DNA from: Porpolomopsis calyptriformis
Lineage: Eukaryota; Basidiomycota; Agaricomycetes; Agaricales; Hygrophoraceae
NCBI GenBank assembly: GCA_951640195.1
Contig: OX621173.1
Span: forward strand, 227,780-291,779
DNA length: 64,000 nt
Reading direction: 5' to 3'
The notes under the pieces are model-generated. The model made no database searches, was not told the origin of the DNA, and saw nothing but the letters and a program-made list of their open reading frames with translations. Below are positions 58,038 to 64,000 of this stretch, in pieces. The position numbers and the translations under genes are program-made. How positions within the stretch are numbered: position 1 is the first letter of the stretch; each line of letters starts with the position of its first letter.

Positions 58038-59200
58038 ATGTCGGCAAATGTTATCTGTGAGGGAATATTTGTTAACCCACTGACCACTATTGTTGGTAGA
58101 TTTTTGCCAGACTCTACGCTCGAACAGGCCATGGGAACGTTGATCCAGGCTATGCCCACCAAAATCAAGGAAGCTTACTCCTTGAACGAACTCTTAGACG
58201 GGTCAGAAATGGAAACATCATTTTACCCTTCTGGTGAGCCATTCTTTCACACTCCTGGTCTGGAGAGATGTTGACAAATGCTTGTGTTTGTAGGAGCCAA
58301 CCAAGAGAGCTCCCTTGGGAGCCTTAAGCTTGCTAAGGACCATGTTGTGGCTCTCATCCGTCCCAGCACTACGCAAAGGACTATAATTGAGAATGCAAGG
58401 CTGTATCAGTGAGATCATGCCACCAGAATAACAGAAGAGAACCAGGTACTGCGGGAGAAGAACAGGGTATTGGCCGACACTTTGGTTCAGTCATTAACAA
58501 GTGGGCCACCAAATGTCTCTGAGGGTTCGTTGTGAATCTGCAAACTTGCATTACATACTAACTATCACAGTTAATTAGGACCAATGAAGAAAGGATGGAA
58601 CCTAGCCTCAAATGTCATAGCTCACCTTGACACCCTGCAGAAAAGGCTTGAGGCGCAGGAACAAAAGTTTGAGGCACAGGAACAGAAGTTTGAGGCACAG
58701 GAACAGAAGTTCAGGGAGCAGCAGAAGGAAATAGCCAGTTACAAGGAAAATCTGGAAGAGCTAAACCAGGTATGTTTCCATTCACCTCAGCTTAAGTACA
58801 GATATTCACAACATCCACCCTTGCATAGCTAGTCAACCTTGTCACCCCACTATACCTCTGGGTGTTGCTGGAACTTGGTCGAAAGAAGATTCTTGTGGCT
58901 TGCAAGCATGATGATTGGGAGACTCTTCGAGGATCAAAAACCATATCCAAGCTTCAGGTATATGTTGCCAGCTGTGCAGCTGTGTCCAAGAATCTGACAC
59001 AGGAAGCCATCAACCTTCTGTGTGGCTATAACAATGTGCGTCGTGCAGGGAACAGTGCTGCTTACAGGGCAAAGAAGGAGGATATACAGAATGCTGTGGA
59101 AAGGACCAAGGATAAGCGGGCAATTCTTGAAGAAGTTTTTGCATTTGCCTATGATGAGAAGTATGACCCAGTTGGATCATCAGTGGATGCCAGTCTGTAG
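58038..59200 (+). CDS. Four-exon hypothetical gene with coiled-coil repeats
   Basis: Exons 58038-58233, 58294-58524, 58579-58769 and 58829-59200. All introns are GT...AG and all phases join. One TGA at 58410 (probably CGA before) is the only defect. The N-terminus reads MSANVICEGIFVNPLTTIVG. Exon 2 ends in a helix (EENQVLREKNRVLADTL). Exon 3 has three tandem heptads of AQEQKFE type, a trimer-like coiled coil. Exon 4 holds a globular part (LVACKHDDWETLRGSKTI to AVERTKDKRAIL). I know no family. Confidence 0.6.
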
Positions 59201-59500
59201 CATTAGCATTAAGGGCCTGTTCAGTAGCATAGCAATAGGGACTATCAAGCGCTAGGTTGTACCCACGTGATCTGCAGGTTGTGGGTAAGTGTGTAGGTTA
59301 TGTGACCTGACCCAGCATGGGTTTGGCAAACCTGGGTATACCTGCAGGTAGACACCTGTGGGTGGCGAGAGTTCTCATTCCCTCAATGTAGCGAAGCTGC
59401 TGGCGAGCAGGGTTATACTTTAATAGGTGATGTAGCGACAGACATCGAGGAATGTTTAAATGTACAAGGAACAACGGCAACTGTGAAGTACAGCGGCAAA

Positions 59501-59998
59501 CTAGTCATAGGGATAACCATTTTCGTCGTACTTGCCAAGGGGATCTGGGACAGCAACAAACGGCACATTCGGAACCTCATTTATCTCTAGCCACTGCTTC
59601 ACCTTCAAGTCATCTTCATTCTCTTTGAAGGGTTGCAATCTGCTAGGTGGACAAGAGAATCATCCTGCTTGCGTAATGCGATCAAGATTCCCGACGCTCC
59701 TGGTGTGGTTGGCATGCCTCGTGGATAGTTAACTGGCCAAGCATAGATAGAGTGAATGCCTTTGCACTGGAGATCGGCATTCAATATGGACACTCTGCCA
59801 CCTTCAATGACAAGTCCACACCAAAGGCCGATCTGGCGGAGCTGGTCTTTCATTATAAGATATCCGCCAAGAACTAGCATGGCTGCGTTCTACAAATGAA
59901 GAATCAATCTCGACAATGTGAATTGGGTTTATTTGAGTCACACACAGGTGTTGAAAAGTTGAAGTCACCTGTTGGGAAAATAGTGATTGCATTGACAA
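59501..59998 (-). pseudogene. Hypothetical host gene, 3' exons
   Basis: The last exon runs from an acceptor (TTTGTAG) at about 59889 to the stop at 59501. It reads LGGYLIMKDQLRQIGLWCG, GIHSIYAWPVNYPRG, then, after a one-base shift near 59650, QPFKENEDDLKVKQWLEIN and PLGKYDENGYPYD. The end looks like a real conserved protein tail. Family unknown. An upstream exon may lie at 59950-59998. Confidence 0.4.
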
Positions 59999-60671
59999 TT
60001 CTACAAGTGGGTATGGTCAATGGGTAACAACACACCAAGATCTCATATCATACCTAAACCTAGAGAATCTTGGCACAGTACTGCACTTTTCAGAGGAAAA
60101 GGCAAAGTTGATTATGGTTGGTGTCGTGGATCAGGAAGGCATCAGAGAGTGACAGGGCGGGGGATGTTTGCTAGAAGACTATAGCTACACTGTCACTATC
60201 CACATCCATTTTGTCCTCTTCCGCCATTTGTTTGGCCATCACCCACATTCCAGCCCCCATCGAGTTCTCCCTACTCCCCCTTAGGGTGCCACATTTCTTG
60301 AGTACGCCATGTGGTTTCCCATACTCTAACACAGTGCTAATATTGATTACAGCTATCATCACCCTTCGGTGTCTTCGATCTCAAGGCATTTGATGAACTG
60401 AGCAAGTGTAGGTTGAAATCATCTAGTTGGATGTTAGTAAAGAGCATCCCGTGCAAGAGCACAAAGAGCTCTGGGGCACGTGTGTCCAGAAGCAAGTGTC
60501 TCGCTTGAACAAGTGCAGACTACAATGGAAGGATGGATTCGTGAGAGGTCATGAATGGGTGTAAGGTTGTTGTGCTATCAAATAGAAAACGATGTGACAT
60601 AGCTAGACTAGAGGGGGAAAAAAGGTATGAACCTTCTTATGAAATGATAAATTCCATGCAACTCTTCTCCT
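59999..60671. other. Intergenic stretch, no clear gene
   Basis: A minus frame at 60171-60362 is rich in charged residues (EEDKMDVDSDSV) but isolated. Nothing else is supported. Confidence 0.35.
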
Positions 60672-61040
60672 TCAACCACTTGACTTAGAAAGCCCAAATA
60701 GTGATGCAACTTCCCTATTCCAGGTGCATCCTACCAACCCTGCCACATACCAATCCCAAGCAATCCCCCACCAACGCTCCTTCTCTGGTTCGACATGGTC
60801 CTCGCAACCAGCTAACGCCTGCTTGAAGAGTATCCCAGCCTCGTAGTATTGTTCTCGCGACTGGTAAATGCCTGCGAGGTTATTCGCCGATGTAACTATG
60901 GATGGGTGGGTGGTTGGCACCCAGATGGTTTTTGCAGCCAGCTAATGCCCACCTGCAGAGTGTCTCAGCCATGTCGTATCGCCCTTGCCACTGGTAAACG
61001 AGTGCGAGGTTGTTCACCAATGTAAGTGCAGGTAGTAGTG
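60672..61040 (-). pseudogene. TPR repeat fragment
   Basis: Two tetratricopeptide units of the kinesin-light-chain/NB-ARC type. One is LVNNLALVYQWQGRYDMAET (about 61030-60965). After a one-base shift comes ANNLAGIYQSREQYYEAGIL (about 60885-60820) ending in CEDHVEPEKE. Such repeats scaffold protein contacts and often follow an NB-ARC or NACHT domain in fungi. No such domain is seen here, and the reading is broken. Confidence 0.6.
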
Positions 61041-61099
61041 GTGGCGATAGTCGTTATTGCGGTAGTGGTGGCGGTGTCAGTTGTAGCAGTTGGGTGCAG

Positions 61100-61350
61100 T
61101 GGCACCATGAACGAACAGGCATCACTGCCTGTTCGTTTCGTGTGCCGGGCAATCCTCTGGGTCATCCTGGTCCTGTGCAGGGTGGGGGCGGGGGGTTGTA
61201 ACGGAGTGGGACAGCGAGGGGTGGTGGTAGTAGTGTGGTTAGGCACAGCAAGGCAACCACGAATGAATGGGCACTACGGCCTGTTCATTTCATGCACCGG
61301 ATGACCCTCTGGGTCATCTTGGTCCCATGGAGGGTGAGGGATGGTGGTGG
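61100..61350. repeat. Diverged tandem duplication containing palindromes
   Basis: A segment around CTCTGGGTCATC and TGGTCC (61105-61190) recurs at 61257-61340. The first copy carries a perfect palindrome GAACAGGC with GCCTGTTC (about 61112-61133). Confidence 0.6.
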
Positions 61351-61550
61351 GGGACAGTGAGGACACCCCCAGAATGAGTGCATCTGCCCATTCTGGGGTC
61401 CCTTCAGGGCAAGTGTCAGTGGCAAACTGCCCCTGATCCAAGAAGTCATTACTCTCTAGGGGTCCTTCATCACAATCACGTGTATGAATGAAGTTGTTGA
61501 TGGTGCAGAGAGCTGGTGGAATTTGAGCTTGAAGGTTCATGCTGTATTCC
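61274..61550 (-). pseudogene. PIF/Harbinger transposase C-terminus (DDE_Tnp_4 type)
   Basis: Minus frame with LQAQIPPALCTINNFIHTRD followed by an acidic Pro/Trp-rich tail. The pattern of Gln-x-x-Ile-Pro then Leu-x-x-x-x-x-Asn-Phe-Ile-x-x-x-Asp is typical of the last DDE helix of fungal Harbinger transposases. The catalytic Asp residues and the Myb-like partner are not here. Confidence 0.45.
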
Positions 61551-61642
61551 GGTGCTGGCGCAAGAAGGCCTTGTAGTCTAATTAAGGCATGTGACTAAGC
61601 ATTCTATTCTGATGTCATGTGATTTCTTATCTTACATCGATA

Positions 61643-63357
61643 GACAAGACGCAGGAAGTTGATATAGAGCAATTGATGCAAATCAGGCTCTCTCAGCTAC
61701 TGGGTTCTCTCACCAGTTTCTATAATGCCTGTCCTCCTCCTACAAACCCCAAGGTTGAATGTCTCAGACTAAGGTAAGAAAGCAGATCCAAGCACTGTAA
61801 TCTTCAGATCTGAACGGCACTAGACAGAAGCTATTGCATCAGGAACAGGCATTGAATAGAGATAAGATATCTGATGGCGGTTATTACAAAATTGCCAACC
61901 TAGTTGCTCAGGCATTACTTAATCCTCATAGGTTTTTCTCTCTCTTCAAAAAATGTGATTGAGTGAAACCAACCTAAGATGTTGTTGACTGGGATGCTAG
62001 CCAGTGGGCTGAGAAAGTGAAGATGGGAGTTGTACCAGGTGATACAGACCAAATGATGATGGACCGTAATCTTCATAAATACTACCGACAAGAAGATATA
62101 GGTGACAAAGACACCCCAGCCCTGGTTAAAGACCATCACGGCTGCATCCTTCTTTGGTATCTACCTAATGTTCTTGATAGCCAGCTTAAGGTGTGTATCG
62201 TTTAGTTCTCTGAATCTCTCTTCATCTGTGGGCTGAGTTAAGCAGAGGCAGATAAATCAGGCAGTTAAGGACATCCCCCCTTTGCTCAGGAAGTCGTTTG
62301 AGAAAGAACACGCAAAGGAGGCTAATTCAGAAGGATCATCACAGAAGCCTTCTTGGCAGCACTCATCCTTTTATGAGCCAGACTACAATGCCGAATTTAA
62401 AACTGGAGTGCTGGACATCTCCCTAGAGTGGTTTGCTTTGAGTCATCAGGTAGGTTACTTTCATGGGGAATATTTCTTTTTCAATAAAACAGGCAAAGGG
62501 GTGACTATATTGTCCAGACTTTGGCTTTCAAACCCACTCCATTGACTGCCATAACTGACCGCTGTAGGAGTGTTGAACACTCTACATGCCAAAACAAAGT
62601 ATTTCCTTATCTAGTATACAAAGGTATTTACAGTATATATACTTTGACACTGTAGCCACCCAAAAAGAAGAAATATACCAGAGAACAAGAGATTACACCC
62701 CCAGAACCATATCACAGACCCTTACTGTCGATAGCCAGGACCACGACCTTGCTATGCAGTCCCACCCCCCTTGACTGCCTTACACCGCCGCATCCCCAAG
62801 TTCTTGGCCAAGTTAAAACCTCTTCATGACTTGCTTGAAGCAATCCTCAGCATTACAGCCCCCCAATTAAGGCATGCAGGCCAAATGGTAATAAAGAAAA
62901 TCAAGGAGAACAGAAAACACGACCACGTTGCTGCCTGGACATCATCATACTCAGCGATGGCCATTATTGTCAATCGGGAAACACCTCGACACCGAGATTC
63001 TGGGGGTGGACCAACTCATTTTGACACCTTGGTCTCTGCTGGAACGCACTCGGGTGCCTATTTTGACATCCCAGATATTGGACTGAGACTAAGGTATGAT
63101 CCAGGAACTGTGGATATTCTTGCTAGCCGACTGTTGTCCCACTGTGGCTTGTCATGGGAGAAAGGGGAGCGGATATGCTTAGCCCATTACATGAGGGACA
63201 ATGTGCATGAGTGATATCAAGTCGATCGCCCAGGTTGGCCACTCTTCTTGCACTATGAAGATATGATGAGCGTGGGCTATCGGATGAGGCAGCAGGCAGG
63301 CATAGTTGCAGAGAACCAGCGAGTGAATCTAGGAAACAAAAAAGAGGGGGATACATA
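61643..63357 (+). pseudogene. TET/JBP-like 2-oxoglutarate dioxygenase
   Basis: Fungal homologue of the enzymes that oxidise 5-methylcytosine or thymine in DNA. Upstream segments: SFYNACPPPTNPK (61710), YYKIANLVAQALLNPH (61890), DIGDKDTPALVKDHHG (62100) and YEPDYNAEFKTGVLDISLEW (62375). The catalytic domain begins near 62900: NRETPRHRDSGGG with the Fe-binding H-x-D at 62990-62998, FDIPDIGLRLRYDPGTV, the distal His at 63140 and the 2-oxoglutarate Arg in GERICLAHYMRDNVHE at 63170. It ends at about 63355. Stops at about 61950, 61970 and 63212 (CGA to TGA) interrupt it. No KDZ transposase is visible beside it. Confidence 0.65.
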
Positions 63358-64000
63358 GGAGTATTATTTTGGACCATGGGCAAGAGTGACAATGCGTTTT
63401 CCTTGGTAAGTGCTGCGCTATGTAAGCTGTGTTAATTGAACTTAACTGCGGTCAGTCGCAGGAAGATTACCTTGTTCTATTCCTGGAATGAACAGTATAT
63501 GGACAGTTAATTCTGGTCAAGTAAAAATCTTTCTGCCTTGTTAAGGATAGTAGTTTGTAGCGCTCCCATTTATCTTTATCTCTCTTTCTTTTGTTGTGCT
63601 TCTTTTTTCGTTGTCGTATTGCGTTATCATGTAATGTAAATTATTCTCCCCAATGCTGCCTAATTCCCCAGCCTCTAGCCTCAGTCTAGTTTCCAAGTGC
63701 TTTTGGCGGACATTAATAACTATCAACACTAGCACTGCTCTGATTTCACTCAATATCCATATGCTGTAATTTTTGACTAGCAGTGGATACTTCACTTCCT
63801 TATATTGTGAGGGCACGCTTGTTTTTAAAATGCCTTGAAGCGATATCATACAATTTAGCATTAGATACAAGGGAATATGAAATAGGGGCAAGAAACATTC
63901 CTCCATAAAGGTTGGAAGCTTTGGAATGTAAATGCAGACCTAAAAAAAAAAAACTAACCCAGGACAAGGTCCCTAAGCGCTGATCCCATCTTCCTCTCTA
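63358..64000. other. No gene seen
   Basis: AT-rich, with a poly-A run at 63942. A 121-codon minus frame (63541-63906) has no recognisable features. Confidence 0.4.

Noticed and set aside
57806..58168. 120-codon minus frame
   Set aside because: Overlaps the better supported plus gene at 58038 and shows no family features.
1..64000. CRISPR arrays, tRNA and rRNA genes
   Set aside because: Regularly spaced repeats, cloverleaf-like segments and rRNA cores were looked for and not seen; the sequence is fungal.

Overview
The window looks like a transposon-rich chromosomal region of a mushroom-forming basidiomycete (Agaricomycetes). Reasons: chromodomain Ty3/gypsy and Ty1/copia elements nested in one another, host genes with introns of about 45-60 bases, a group III (Nik1-type) hybrid histidine kinase fragment, a fungal drug-transporter remnant, a DUF6698-like gene and a TET/JBP-like dioxygenase. 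The species cannot be named from this. There is no rRNA, tRNA, CRISPR or bacterial operon. Nearly all names rest on reading motifs by eye; no search was run.

Layout. 1-3357: old gypsy family E (pol tail, LTR, decayed gag). 3358-6669: truncated gypsy A' (5' LTR, gag, protease, part of RT). 6670-13975: two copia-C copies head to head. 13976-24646: gypsy B, a deletion derivative carrying a long accessory ORF and split at that ORF's start codon by a complete gypsy A (15715-22698; 359-base LTRs, CTATG target duplication). 24647-28532: a graveyard of nested LTRs. 28533-37155: copia C and D fragments, several inverted. 37156-38690: MFS transporter pseudogene. 39220-48205: full-length gypsy F (608-base LTRs) with a spliced antisense gene. 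48206-49614: histidine kinase fragment. 49615-about 51850: non-autonomous F2 with a mariner-type MITE. From 52022 to the end the sequence is mainly host-like: several small multi-exon genes or pseudogenes, one solo F LTR, and DNA-transposon and TPR debris.

How parts work together. Gypsy A has the layout 5' LTR, self-primer, gag, -1 frameshift, pol with chromodomain, an extra ORF, a stem-loop, a polypurine tract and 3' LTR. The stem-loop placed directly before the polypurine tract recurs in five gypsy families or copies here with different stem sequences, and gypsy F has a second copy inside pol. Gypsy A and families E/B appear to prime reverse transcription from their own mRNA 5' end; F and F2 share an 18-base tRNA-type primer site. 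Copia C LTR ends are fused several times to the interior of copia C itself, which suggests self-integration. Most elements are disabled, often by CGA-to-TGA or CAA-to-TAA changes.
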